Assembly (NCBI GenBank): GCA_900642245.1
Contig: CAAAJI010000050.1
Location: 48,927-61,324, forward strand
From: Fragilaria radians
Lineage: Eukaryota; Bacillariophyta; Fragilariophyceae; Fragilariales; Fragilariaceae
Direction: 5' to 3'
DNA length: 12,398 nucleotides
The notes under the pieces are model-generated. The model was not told the DNA's origin, did not search any database, and saw only the letters and a list, made by a program, of their open reading frames with translations. Position numbers and translations under genes: made by a program. The first letter of the stretch is position 1. Every line of letters begins with the position of its first letter. Below, in pieces: positions 1-7,535 of this stretch.

Positions 1-537
1 AGGGTAAAGTATAAAGGAAGCTGATGAAGCATAATCCCCTTCAATTTTCACATAATTTTCGATTGGGTCCATTGTCCTAGAATTGTCTTTTGATATCATT
101 TGTACATCAAGTTTGGGTAACGTTGGAAGTGGTATTGATTGGCGCTGCGACTCGTCTTTGCTGCAATGATAGAAGCAAGTAAACTTCTGGAATGAGTTCT
201 GAGGCTGTGTTAGAGGAATGCACCCCAAATGTTGCATTAAGGCCGATGATATTTCGTCTTGAATCCTTTCCCAGGTCCATACTTTAGAGACTATGCAAGT
301 CACATAGCTTTCTTGAGATAGAGATTGAGCGATTGATGAATGGGATGTTAATTGTGGCTTATTTGTCTGATAGTTAAAAGGAAGATTATCGCGAATCGAC
401 CATATACGAAGATAAACCAAATTTTCTGCATACATGTCATTTGCAGACTTTGAAAAGTCTCTCTGTTGATCTGTCACAGTGCTACTAGCAATGATGTGAT
501 TCCTTTGAATATCTTTCACGATGAATGTATCCTTCAT
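1..537 (-). CDS. Partial paralogue of the DUF6824-type protein at 3023-5038 (first 179 codons; runs off the left edge)
   Basis: An uninterrupted minus-strand reading frame starts at an ATG at 537-535 and is still open at base 1, so only its N-terminal 179 residues are seen. It begins MKDT, like the protein at 3023-5038, and aligns along its full length at about two thirds identity by eye. The best-kept stretch runs from VSKVWTWERIQ through SALMQHLGCIPLTQ to SKDE.QRQ.IPLP (roughly residues 83-140). The few length differences are in-frame, which suggests selection rather than a dead copy. The C-terminal DUF6824-type domain would lie outside the window, so its presence is inferred. No known domain is recognised in the visible part. 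Start choice is supported by the identical MKDT start in the paralogue. Function is unknown. Confidence 0.85.
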   Translation of the reverse strand, partial: MKDTFIVKDIQRNHIIASSTVTDQQRDFSKSANDMYAENLVYLRIWSIRDNLPFNYQTNKPQLTSHSSIAQSLSQESYVTCIVSKVWTWERIQDEISSALMQHLGCIPLTQPQNSFQKFTCFYHCSKDESQRQSIPLPTLPKLDVQMISKDNSRTMDPIENYVKIEGDYASSASFILYP

Positions 538-597
538 GTTATAGAGTACCTTTGAAGCTTGCTACAAAACAGCTAAATACCAAAAGCAAAGAGAACT

Positions 598-711
598 GTA
601 CACAAAATTCCACCATAGGCAGTATTCAGAAATAACGTTCGCAATTTCATGCAGGGTTGACATGTACAGAATACTTATTTTCTGTATACAACATTATTAT
701 GGAAGATGCAA
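598..711 (-). promoter_or_regulatory. Conserved upstream block of the partial DUF6824-type gene (copy A)
   Basis: This non-coding block lies 60-175 bp upstream of the ATG at 537. It is retained at roughly three quarters identity by eye with 5209-5321 upstream of the paralogue, including GGCAGTATTC, AATTTCAT, CAGGGTTGA and TACAACATTA. Retention in both copies fits a promoter or 5' leader, but recent duplication alone could also explain it. No TATA box or transcription start is assigned. Confidence 0.35.
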
Positions 712-1208
712 GAAAAAAAAAAACGGATGGTCTTTATCTATTGCTTTTTGATCGTCACTCAGTTTTCAAAAAAGAGACCGTCTTATTAGTTCTAAGTAGG
801 CCTCCATAGAGCATCTGATTTATTCGAAGTAGGCCTTTAAATAGAAAGTACCACGTATTTTATACTTGCCATTCTCGTCTGAAAATTGAATGTTGGTTCC
901 TATGCAACATTTTAACGTTTCTGGCAATGACACTGTCGCAGACTCTGCCAATGCCCTCAATCCCTATTTCTACTCTTACCCCTAAAAAGTATAAAATTGG
1001 TTTAGCTGTGAAACGTGGTTTCTTTCTTCAAATCGGATTGAATCTAATCCTTCTTCATGCTTATAAGCGCGAGAGATAAAAGCATAATTTGGATTCTTAG
1101 CAAATTTGATAATAGAATCCTTACCATGACGTTATTTCTCAAAAGAAATCGTTTCTGCACACTGCAAGGTTGATAAATTCATTTCAAAAATCTTTCTCTT
1201 TGATCCAT

Positions 1209-1250
1209 CTTCTCTTCTCAAGAAGAGTCTTCTCAGGACTTCTCAAGAAG
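1209..1250. repeat. Cluster of alternating CTTC/GAAG palindromes
   Basis: CTCTTCTCAAGAAGAG at 1212-1227 is a perfect inverted repeat. Its core CTTCTCAAGAAG (1214-1225) recurs exactly at 1239-1250, 25 bp later, and AGAAGAGTCTTCT between them is another palindrome. Alternating GAA/TTC units recall heat-shock elements, but the spacing TTC-TCAA-GAA is 4 bases instead of the usual 2, so factor binding is only a guess. It is not placed next to a confident gene start. Confidence 0.3.
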
Positions 1251-1471
1251 TGACTGCATCAACAATCAGGATTATTGTTGACATCAAGAGATCAAAATTT
1301 GGCTCTTTTGAAAGACTCATTAATAATCAAGATAATAGTCGTATACTAACACTTTACCCCTAACTGATTAAATTGGTGTAATACAAGAAGTAGAAATTTT
1401 GGTTAGAATCCAGGGAACGTTGCCATGGATGAGAGCCCAAATATATAACGTTGAAATTTTCTTATCGGTAG

Positions 1472-2044
1472 ATGGGACAATACAATGTGACTGCTGGAAA
1501 TTTTAATCCAATTTTAGCTAAAGTTATGCTAATAGGAAGTAGATTTAGATAGATTCTTGTGGTTGTTCTAGATGAATTTGATATATCAGATTGTCTGGAA
1601 ACATCTAAAGAAGGTCCCGTTTGGATTCAGATCACATGATTCCAATTTAAAGCAAAGTATGAGGCTACAGTCACATCCAACATTTTTTCTTGACCACATT
1701 ACGAACTATTTGTTGAGCAAATACTAGAGCGCAATTCTTTAGTGTTATTCCCATGGGAAAAAATAGAAGTGTAAGCGCTTGAACGGAAATTCAAATTGCA
1801 ATCAATATGTACCAAAATGTCATATCTTCACTTGCTTTGGTACTCTTAACCATTAGCACTTGAAAGATTACCTACTAAGATTAAAAATGGCTCTTTAGAA
1901 ACTGCTCTAATGAGGCTCTTAGCTGTCTTTCTGAGAGTCAGTATATCCATATCTAGGTTTTTTGTGGAATTAATAGATAATCAAAATTTTGGAATGAACA
2001 GAGAAGTCATATGTGTTTATGGAAAACATTTGAGCAGACATTAA
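1472..2044 (+). pseudogene. Possible decayed plus-strand coding sequence
   Basis: One plus-strand frame starting at an ATG at 1472 has only five internal stops in 191 codons, at 1550, 1637, 1691, 1772 and 1847, and ends at 2042. By base composition about a dozen would be expected. Open segments read like protein, for example VVLDEFDISDCLE (about 1559-1597) and the last 64 codons (1850-2041). A second frame just upstream, 1372-1506, ends in a segment containing VDGTIQCDCW. Together this could be an old gene or transposon-derived coding piece broken by stops and one frameshift. No family is recognised, and chance in AT-rich DNA is a real alternative. Confidence 0.2.
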
Positions 2045-2471
2045 TATGACTGAAATATCAGAAAGGGCTTCGCGAGGATGTATTGGTATGGTCATCTTTT
2101 AACACTGGATGTGGCTTTAGAGAATTGAGCTTCTATCCCCTAAACTAGTCTCACCTCAAGCATGATCACGTTTAAATGGCTGTAACCCACCAGCTTAAAG
2201 TTTTCGAATTTGGGGTACTCTTGTCCTACTTAGATTTCAATTGTTATAAAATATTTAGTACCAATTCAAACTGTTATTGGATCTGTGGAAGTCAATATTC
2301 GCCTGATCTGCAAATAAAAAACAGGTTGAAATGATCTTGTAAGATAATGAAAGGGAAAATTCGGTGTTTTTACGCACCAAAATACATGATTCAATCCTAA
2401 AGATAAACGGAATCGGATCACAATTCTGATTTTGTCTTTTCAGGTTCTAGAATCTGCTTCCTGAAATTGAA

Positions 2472-2723
2472 CTATCCAAATTCTTTTCTGTGGGGTTCAT
2501 CCATTGACAGAACTGCAAGTCCACTACTCTTCTTCAACCTTTCTAGCCTTTTCTTCTTTAACACAACTCTATTTACTCTTGCGATCAACCTTGCATCATG
2601 TGCCAAATTCTCCTTATAATTGCCTATTGCATGAATTAAATTTCTTGATGGGCATTGATTAGCATGGTTACCGAACTTCCTGGAACAATCATTCAATAAG
2701 TAATATTTCTCTTGTTTTCTCAT
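2472..2723 (-). CDS. Short basic hypothetical ORF (83 residues)
   Basis: The frame opens at a true ATG (2723-2721) and ends at 2472. The product is strongly basic: a central LIARVNRVVLKKKRLERLKK segment could form an amphipathic helix. There is no signal peptide, no transmembrane segment and no recognised domain. It is about 300 bp downstream of the end of the DUF6824-type gene and on the same strand. It has no counterpart visible elsewhere in the window. Length alone does not separate it from a chance ORF in AT-rich DNA, so confidence is low. Confidence 0.18.
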   Translation of the reverse strand: MRKQEKYYLLNDCSRKFGNHANQCPSRNLIHAIGNYKENLAHDARLIARVNRVVLKKKRLERLKKSSGLAVLSMDEPHRKEFG

Positions 2724-2760
2724 TGGAGATATGAGGCAAGGAATTTCACCACATGAAAGC

Positions 2761-2900
2761 TGTCACTATCTTTGAAACCGTCACGCTAGTCTTCACTGTT
2801 TATGTGAGGACCACCACATTATCACCATAGCATTGAAAATGAAACAATCAATTCGCTTCAGAATGTTGTCATTATTTTTGAATCTGTCACGATTATCACT
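2761..2900. repeat. Degenerate direct repeat, period about 106 bp
   Basis: A unit at 2761-2797, beginning TGTCACTATCTTTGAA and including CGTCACG, recurs in diverged form at 2867-2900, beginning TGTCATTATTTTTGAA and including TGTCACG. Both end in TCACT. Identity is roughly three quarters by eye, with a small gap. The rest of the 2724-3022 gap, downstream of the DUF6824-type gene, shows nothing else. Function is unknown. Confidence 0.4.
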
Positions 2901-3022
2901 AAATTTAATAGCATAAAGAAAATGCACACTATCTTAATTCTTATAGAGTCATGTCAACTGTAGCAAAACCAACTATTATTTACATAATCCAATATTAATC
3001 ATTCTGTAATGTATCCTTTTCC

Positions 3023-5038
3023 TTATGCCGTAACATCGTCTTGCACTTTTAGAATTTCGTACACGCTTCGTTCTTGTGATGGACGACCCCGAAAAGCAAG
3101 GGCTTCATCAAACTTTTCCCTTACTGTAAGACATGCAAGAAACGGAGAAGCTGCGACATACCCCCTAATTTGACACCAACGGACAAAATTTCCCCCAGCC
3201 TCATGAATTGTACTGACCACAGACTCGACCACCTTCGATCGTGCGGCCTTGTCCATGGCGGCATCGTAATGGGACGCTGCCATTTCCACCAAGATATCTA
3301 GTCTTCGATTGCCTATATTTTTCAACCCGGCTTGTTTGGGATAGCAGATAACATCGTATGGATGGATTCCTGAATGTTCGGGGACTGTCTTTTTGTTCCT
3401 CTCTGTTCTGGTCTTCACTTTTTCTCCCCTCTTAGGGATACCATTGGTTGAAGTTGTTGCAGCGTGTCTTCCTTTGTCTTTGTGCTCGTGTTGACAATGA
3501 TTCGTTGTTATTGCTTGCTTTCCGACCGACTTCTTGTGCTCATAATTACGTATACTTGACATCTCTGATTTCTTTGCCCCTTTTTCTTCAAGATTGAGTT
3601 CATAAATGGTAGACGTCTTCATGTCATTGGGTCCCATACTGATTATTTGATCTTGAGGACAAATCGATCCTGGCAATGGGCCAAAAACATCAAGACAATC
3701 ATTGTCCTCATCACATGAAGAGGTTGAATCTACTCGAGTCAAGGGAGGACCTTCGACTGAAGATAGCATATTTTTAGGAAGAAATTGTTCTAGGATAGAA
3801 TTGCTAAATCTTCTCTTGCTATGCAATCTTAATTGCTTTTGCTGTTGCTGTTTCTGTTGTTCATCTTGTCGCTGACAATTCTCATAGTTATGGCGATTCA
3901 ACAAGTCTGCCATAGAATCCAAAGTACAACATCGATTGTCACCTTTACTTTGTTGTTTCAAGTATAATTCAATGTTTTGGCCTTCACATCTAATCGCATT
4001 GTCTTCCTTGTTAACATGAGGGCCCTCGAAGTGTAATTCATTTATATAAGAAGCTGGACGGCTACGATGATTACCAACTACAATATCATACATCTCCTTG
4101 GTTGCAAGTTTTGATGGATCAAGTTCCTCACAATGATTACATTTGCCTTTCATGTATGCATCCTTGTTCTGTCCTTGCAATTCCTTTACCATAGAACATG
4201 TAGATTCGAAGGCAATCGCTTGCCTTAGTTCCTCTCTTGTATCCGGCTCATTAGGAATAGTGATCATTCCACTCTTCTCAGAAACTGGACCTTCAAGATA
4301 TTTTCTCTTTCGAATCGATTCTTCGATTTTGATTGGTGCATTCGTGCTTTTGAGACTAGAATCATGGATATCATTATTGAGCTTATAGCGTCGATGTGTT
4401 CGTTGCAATGGGTTTGATGGTTGACAGAAGACAACCATATCTACGGCCCACTTGATATTTGTATTGAGGCCTTCAAAAGGATGAATGGCATTCCAAAAGT
4501 CTATTCGATGGAGTATAGGGTAAAGCAAAATGGAAGAACAACCCCCTTCAATTTTCACAAAATTTGCGATTGAGTCCATTGTGCTAGGATTGTCTTCCGG
4601 ATTGTTTTTCGGAATAATCTTTGGTACGGCTGGAAGTGGTATTAATTGGCGCTGTGGCTCGTCTTTGCTGTAATGATAGAAGCAAGTAAACTCCTGGAAT
4701 GAGTTCTGAGGCTGTGTTAGAGGAATACATCCCAAATGTTGCATTAAGGCTGACGCTATTTCTTCTTGAATCCTTTCCCAGGTCCATACTTTAGAGACTA
4801 AAACCACATAACTGTCTTGAGAAAGAGATTGAGCGATTATTGAATGGGGGAGAAGTAGCGCCTTTGTCTGAGAGTTGAAAGCAAGATTATCGCTAATCGA
4901 CCAAATGCGAAGATAAACTAAATTTTCTTCACAAATGTCGTTAGTGGTTTCTTTAAAATCTCTCTCTTGATCTGTTACGGGTTTACTAGCGATGATGCTA
5001 TGCTTTTGTTTATCTTTCACGTTGGATGTATCTTTCAT
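3023..5038 (-). CDS. DUF6824-type domain protein, 671 residues, function unknown
   Basis: A single uninterrupted minus-strand ORF runs from ATG at 5038 to TAA at 3023. The C-terminus (about residues 560-649) matches the diatom-expanded DUF6824 pattern. It starts with PYDVIC, has a GNRRL..LVE segment, the helix ending in VV..IHEAGG.F, then GYVAASP and a final VREKF.EAL.F helix. The usual glycine-rich GRGG stretch after DV(I/L)C is replaced by YPKQAG, so it is a divergent member. Residues 1-200 are strongly conserved with the partial paralogue at 1-537 but match no domain I know. The middle (about 210-550) is low-complexity and probably disordered, with a glutamine-rich run near residues 391-402 and basic clusters (RKRK near 241, SKRR near 409) that could be nuclear-localisation signals. 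A nuclear or DNA-related role is sometimes suspected for such proteins but is inference here. No signal peptide or membrane segment is seen, and no intron is needed. Confidence 0.85.
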   Translation of the reverse strand: MKDTSNVKDKQKHSIIASKPVTDQERDFKETTNDICEENLVYLRIWSISDNLAFNSQTKALLLPHSIIAQSLSQDSYVVLVSKVWTWERIQEEIASALMQHLGCIPLTQPQNSFQEFTCFYHYSKDEPQRQLIPLPAVPKIIPKNNPEDNPSTMDSIANFVKIEGGCSSILLYPILHRIDFWNAIHPFEGLNTNIKWAVDMVVFCQPSNPLQRTHRRYKLNNDIHDSSLKSTNAPIKIEESIRKRKYLEGPVSEKSGMITIPNEPDTREELRQAIAFESTCSMVKELQGQNKDAYMKGKCNHCEELDPSKLATKEMYDIVVGNHRSRPASYINELHFEGPHVNKEDNAIRCEGQNIELYLKQQSKGDNRCCTLDSMADLLNRHNYENCQRQDEQQKQQQQKQLRLHSKRRFSNSILEQFLPKNMLSSVEGPPLTRVDSTSSCDEDNDCLDVFGPLPGSICPQDQIISMGPNDMKTSTIYELNLEEKGAKKSEMSSIRNYEHKKSVGKQAITTNHCQHEHKDKGRHAATTSTNGIPKRGEKVKTRTERNKKTVPEHSGIHPYDVICYPKQAGLKNIGNRRLDILVEMAASHYDAAMDKAARSKVVESVVSTIHEAGGNFVRWCQIRGYVAASPFLACLTVREKFDEALAFRGRPSQERSVYEILKVQDDVTA

Positions 5039-5457
5039 AATAGAGAGTTTTGTTTACCTTTTAAGAAAACACATCTGGTATCTCAAGTTGTGTTAATTTG
5101 GTAAGGGGTTTTCTGGTTTTTCTTCAATGTAGAGGTGTAGAATAATACTTGATCGTTTGCAACAAATAAAGTCCAACGCATAAAATCCAAATAGCAATAA
5201 AAGTATATCGTACAAATTATACCCCAGGCAGTATTCCGAACAATGCTCTAAATTTCATACAGGGTTGATAGAAAAACTCATATTTTGTGTGTACAACATT
5301 AATCCGGAGGAGGCAATAGCAAATCCTCTGATCACAGTCTGGCTTTAAAATAGGATTGGTCATTGCTAGATTTCCAAATAAGAGAGGTTTTTAAGTAGTC
5401 CGCTACATAGAAGATGAGGAGTATTTTATCGATGTCGTTTTCGTTTGAAAATTGAAT
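4516..5457. repeat. Tandem duplication, copy B (partner of 1-891)
   Basis: This block contains the 5' 175 or so codons of the complete DUF6824-type gene and about 420 bp upstream of it. It aligns in the same orientation with 1-891. The coding part is the best conserved. Upstream, alignable blocks are broken by length differences, mainly about 110 bp extra next to the start codon in this copy. The match ends near 5457 just after GAAAATTGAAT. Confidence 0.8.
5209..5321 (-). promoter_or_regulatory. Conserved upstream block of the DUF6824-type gene (copy B)
   Basis: This is the counterpart of 598-711. It sits 170-283 bp upstream of the ATG at 5038, further out than in copy A. Shared words include GGCAGTATTC, AATTTCATAC, CAGGGTTGATA and TACAACATTAA. 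It may carry promoter elements or belong to the 5' leader. The evidence is conservation between two recent copies only. Confidence 0.35.
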
Positions 5458-5862
5458 ACACCTCTCACGCACAACGGAATTGTAACGCCCGTACACCACT
5501 AGCGAGAGTCGGATTTTTTTAGTTCGAGTTAATTTGTTTTCAGCATTCTGTGGTGGCTGATGCCCTGGCGGAATTTTCCCCTATTGAATTCTCCGTGGCA
5601 CCTCCCACCAGGCCTATTTACTTAAGTATATTTTCCCTCAAATACCTCAAACAAGCTATTTGAGGAAAAGTTGATAACCAAAATGAGGGAAAATTAGGGA
5701 TTGGAACAAAATGGAAGATTTGTGCTGATTTTCAGTTGATAAGGGCATTAATCTTATTGAGAAGGTCAAATTGCTTTCATTGCAGGATACCTTCCAGTGA
5801 AAAGTTTGTCAATGATGTCCGATAATTTCTTTTTTCATATCGGATTACAGAAAAATCCGACT
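5458..5862. other. Intergenic region upstream of the DUF6824-type gene
   Basis: Beyond the edge of the duplicated block this stretch has no confident gene. It contains the nested inverted repeat at 5630-5694 and a small stem TCGGATT/AATCCGA at 5840-5860. A plus-strand open frame covers 5797-6075 (first in-frame ATG at 5812), but it overlaps the longer minus-strand frame at 5863-6225, and at most one of them can be real. Confidence 0.45.
5630..5694. repeat. Nested inverted repeat (stem-loop within a stem-loop)
   Basis: ATTTTCCCTCA at 5630-5640 is the exact reverse complement of TGAGGGAAAAT at 5684-5694. Between them, CCTCAAA at 5645-5651 pairs with TTTGAGG at 5659-5665 around a 7-base loop. 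The CCCTCA and CCTCAAA arms also resemble each other, so the structure may have grown from a short repeated unit. It could be the remnant of a small inverted-repeat element or a folding transcript element. No target-site duplication is obvious. Confidence 0.45.
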
Positions 5863-6225
5863 CTACAGTACTTGCTCCTGGAAAAATACTTGGAAGTCCA
5901 CCAAAAAATGTACAGAGCGCAGATGAATCAAACTCCAGGCTTCATCAAAGGAAATATGGTTGTCCTTGGTCTCAATCATTTTGCGGATATTGCGTTCCTG
6001 ATTCACCTGAACCTTAAACACTTTGAATTTGTTTTCTACATCAAGAAGCTGATGTTCTGTGAACAATTCCATTAAGTGTAATCTTTGTGTGACTATTAAA
6101 TCAACAAATTGTGCCCTGCTGAAATTCAATAGAATTTTTGGTAAATCTGGAGGCAATGGACATCCAGAAAAATACTGGTTAAACCCTGATCGATTATGAA
6201 TTTGAAGATTAAGGAAGGGACTCAA
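5863..6225 (-). CDS. Hypothetical minus-strand open frame, 120 residues, possibly a gene fragment
   Basis: The frame is open from 6237 and ends with TAG at 5863-5865. It has no ATG near its start (the first in-frame ATG is near residue 52), so the listed start at 6225 is a TTG and the true 5' end may be an exon border or missing. The central part (SGCPLPPDLPK, then helix-like RAQFVDLIVTQRLHLMELF, VENKFKVFKVQVNQERNIRKM and FDEAWSLIHLR) reads like a helical soluble protein. No family is recognised. A plus-strand frame at 5797-6075 covers part of the same DNA. It may be a fragment of a lost gene or transposable element. Confidence 0.28.
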   Translation of the reverse strand: MSPFLNLQIHNRSGFNQYFSGCPLPPDLPKILLNFSRAQFVDLIVTQRLHLMELFTEHQLLDVENKFKVFKVQVNQERNIRKMIETKDNHISFDEAWSLIHLRSVHFLVDFQVFFQEQVL

Positions 6226-6240
6226 TAATGGAAAGTGCTA

Positions 6241-6615
6241 CCTTCCATTGCTTTCTTCTTGATGTTAATGAGCGCAAATACAGAAATACATTCATAAGGA
6301 ATTAACATTTTTTTACTTATTTAAACTCCTGGATAATCTTTTTTGTACCTCAATTTGTGGTTTGGGTATTTGATTACCCTACGTATTGTTTCGTGTTTCG
6401 ATTTTCTGCTGGTAGTAAAGCATATGCCGTACCTTACAAGACATCTAGAGCCTGCTGAGCGTGTTTACTTTTTGGGATCATGTTAATTTATCTTACCCTT
6501 TAAATGAAATTGTAATCATCACTCAATCTTGATACAACGATTTCTTTTCTAAGTGATGCTCTACACTTTTGTGATATCACGTTCCAAAAGAGTGAAATAT
6601 TGCCGGCAGCTTACT
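6241..6615. other. AT-rich stretch without a confident gene
   Basis: Only short minus-strand open stretches are present, such as one reading GNISLFWNVIS and on to SRLSDDYNFI between about 6606 and 6500. They lie between the two minus-strand candidate coding remnants and could belong to the same decayed sequence. No start codon, splice chain or domain ties them together. Confidence 0.4.
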
Positions 6616-7069
6616 CTAATACATATTCTGTAGATAACTTCTAGCTTGCATTCCTGTCTTTTTTCCCGTGTTGGATCTCTCGTTTTTCATTGTGTTCAGT
6701 CTTTTGATTAATTCTGGGATATCACAATATTCTACAACATCCTGTGTTTCTTCATCAAAGAATTGTATTTCAAGTTATGCTGAGTGTTTACCTGATAATT
6801 TTGCGCATAACCGTGATGCTTTGGTACCCTTTACTGAGTTTAAGCTCGTTAATTAAGCTCATTAAAACTACTTTCCTCTTACGTCCATAGCGGTATACAA
6901 TCAGGTCGCATTTATGTCTAGAAACAAGCGTCAGTAGTTTACCTATCTTGCTTTGCCTCCAAAACTTCAAATTTACATGATCGCTTTTGATAGGTTCTTT
7001 TTCATGTTTAATCGGGAATTCTATGCTAATTCTATACTTTTGAATTTTATTGGAATCCTCATGTATAAC
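6616..7069 (-). pseudogene. Possible decayed minus-strand coding sequence in two frames
   Basis: A minus-strand frame is open for 93 codons from 7069 to a TAA at 6790-6788, with no ATG at its head. It includes FPIKHEKEPIKSD, KFWRQSKIGKLLTLVSRHK and LIVYRYGRKRKVV. Fourteen bases later another frame opens at 6774 and continues for 52 codons to TAG at 6616, including EIQFFDEETQDVVEYCDIPEL. The change of frame with charged, protein-like composition on both sides suggests one coding sequence broken by a frameshift and stops. No family is recognised and no workable intron joins the two. Shorter plus-strand ORFs at 6668-6856 and 6953-7147 overlap it and are hydrophobic, as expected for shadows of AT-rich DNA. 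Chance cannot be excluded. Confidence 0.25.
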
Positions 7070-7309
7070 CTATTTATCGTCCCCAAAAAGGAAACCTTAA
7101 AACTTCATTTTATAGCCCACCGGTTCACCTTTTATGATACCTTATGAAAGTCTCTCTCTAATTCCCTGTTCTAATTGTAGATTGTACCATCCTAAACCAC
7201 ATAGTTCTTTTGAACCTTAGTGCCCAACTATTTAGGAAGATGTAAATCATGTGAGATAAAAGTTTCAAGGGTGAATTCAATTAAATCTAAATTATTTTCA
7301 AAAATGCCT

Positions 7310-7315
7310 TTTATT
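7310..7315 (-). promoter_or_regulatory. AATAAA overlapping the stop codon of the secreted protein
   Basis: On the minus strand the CDS ends GTG CAA TAA AA, so the stop codon lies inside an AATAAA hexamer. It is a possible polyadenylation signal, but use of AATAAA in this organism is not shown and the hexamer is common in AT-rich DNA. Confidence 0.25.
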
Positions 7316-7535
7316 GCACTTTTGTTGGTTGTTTAGTTGGCTGTTTGGTTGGAATTTCAGATTCCTTGTTAATTGGAGATTTAGTTGGCAGCGGTGTTGT
7401 TGCCTTTGTTGGCTGTTTGGAAGTTCTGACAGTTGGTATCTTTGTTAGTATGGGACTGTTGGCAACAGATGGAGGGAATTGAGTGGGGAGTCTTGTTGGA
7501 ATAAGTGAAGGCTTGGAGGTGGGCTTTAAAGCAGG
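7311..7535 (-). repeat. PT-rich repeat tail within the secreted protein
   Basis: Residues 664-737 are built from loose PTxxPT units (KPTSKPSLIPT, LPTKSP, IPTKQPTKQPTK). On the plus strand they appear as repeated TTGGTTGG/TTGGCTG words. Such tails are thought to be extended, O-glycosylated or wall-binding linkers. Here the protein stops only three residues after the last PT unit, so the tail is terminal and may once have linked to more sequence. Confidence 0.7.

Larger units (their letters stand above)
1..891. repeat. Tandem duplication, copy A (partner of 4516-5457)
   Basis: This stretch aligns with 4516-5457 in the same orientation. The match covers the 5' part of both minus-strand genes and continues upstream of their start codons. 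Blocks such as GGCAGTATTC and GGGTTGA (about 598-711 against 5209-5321) and GAAAATTGAAT (about 881-891 against 5447-5457) are shared. The region between start codon and first upstream block is about 110 bp shorter here, so one copy had an insertion or deletion. Beyond base 891 the two copies stop resembling each other, which marks one edge of the duplicated unit. The other edge lies to the left of the window. Confidence 0.8.
892..2471. other. AT-rich intergenic region between the tandem paralogues, no confident gene
   Basis: No intact gene with a good start and a recognisable product is visible. The plus strand has several open stretches that read somewhat like protein: 819-1079, 1372-1506, and the frame of 1472-2044 (separate entry). 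Stop-free runs of this size occur by chance in AT-rich DNA, so none is called as a gene. TTACCCCTAA followed by an (A)AATTGGT motif occurs near 976-1000 and again near 1353-1377. The stretch 1209-1250 holds alternating CTTC/GAAG palindromes (separate entry). Confidence 0.5.

Noticed and set aside
927..1079. Plus-strand ORF of 50 codons with an ATG start
   Set aside because: It is too short and leucine/isoleucine-rich. Part of its open frame extends back into the duplicated upstream block, where coding is not expected.
4143..4388. Plus-strand ORF of 81 codons
   Set aside because: It lies wholly inside the DUF6824-type gene on the opposite strand and is hydrophobic and serine/leucine-rich, as expected of an antisense shadow.
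4584..4787. Minus-strand ORF of 67 codons in another frame
   Set aside because: It overlaps the conserved N-terminal part of the DUF6824-type gene, whose own frame is the one conserved in the paralogue.
5797..6075. Plus-strand ORF of 92 codons
   Set aside because: It is overlapped by a longer minus-strand open frame and starts at GTG unless shortened to the ATG at 5812. No family is recognised; kept only as a rival to the minus-strand call.
6668..7147. Two plus-strand hydrophobic ORFs, the first with a signal-peptide-like start
   Set aside because: The hydrophobic character follows from T-rich DNA. The opposite strand reads more like charged soluble protein, and the ORFs have no clear gene context.
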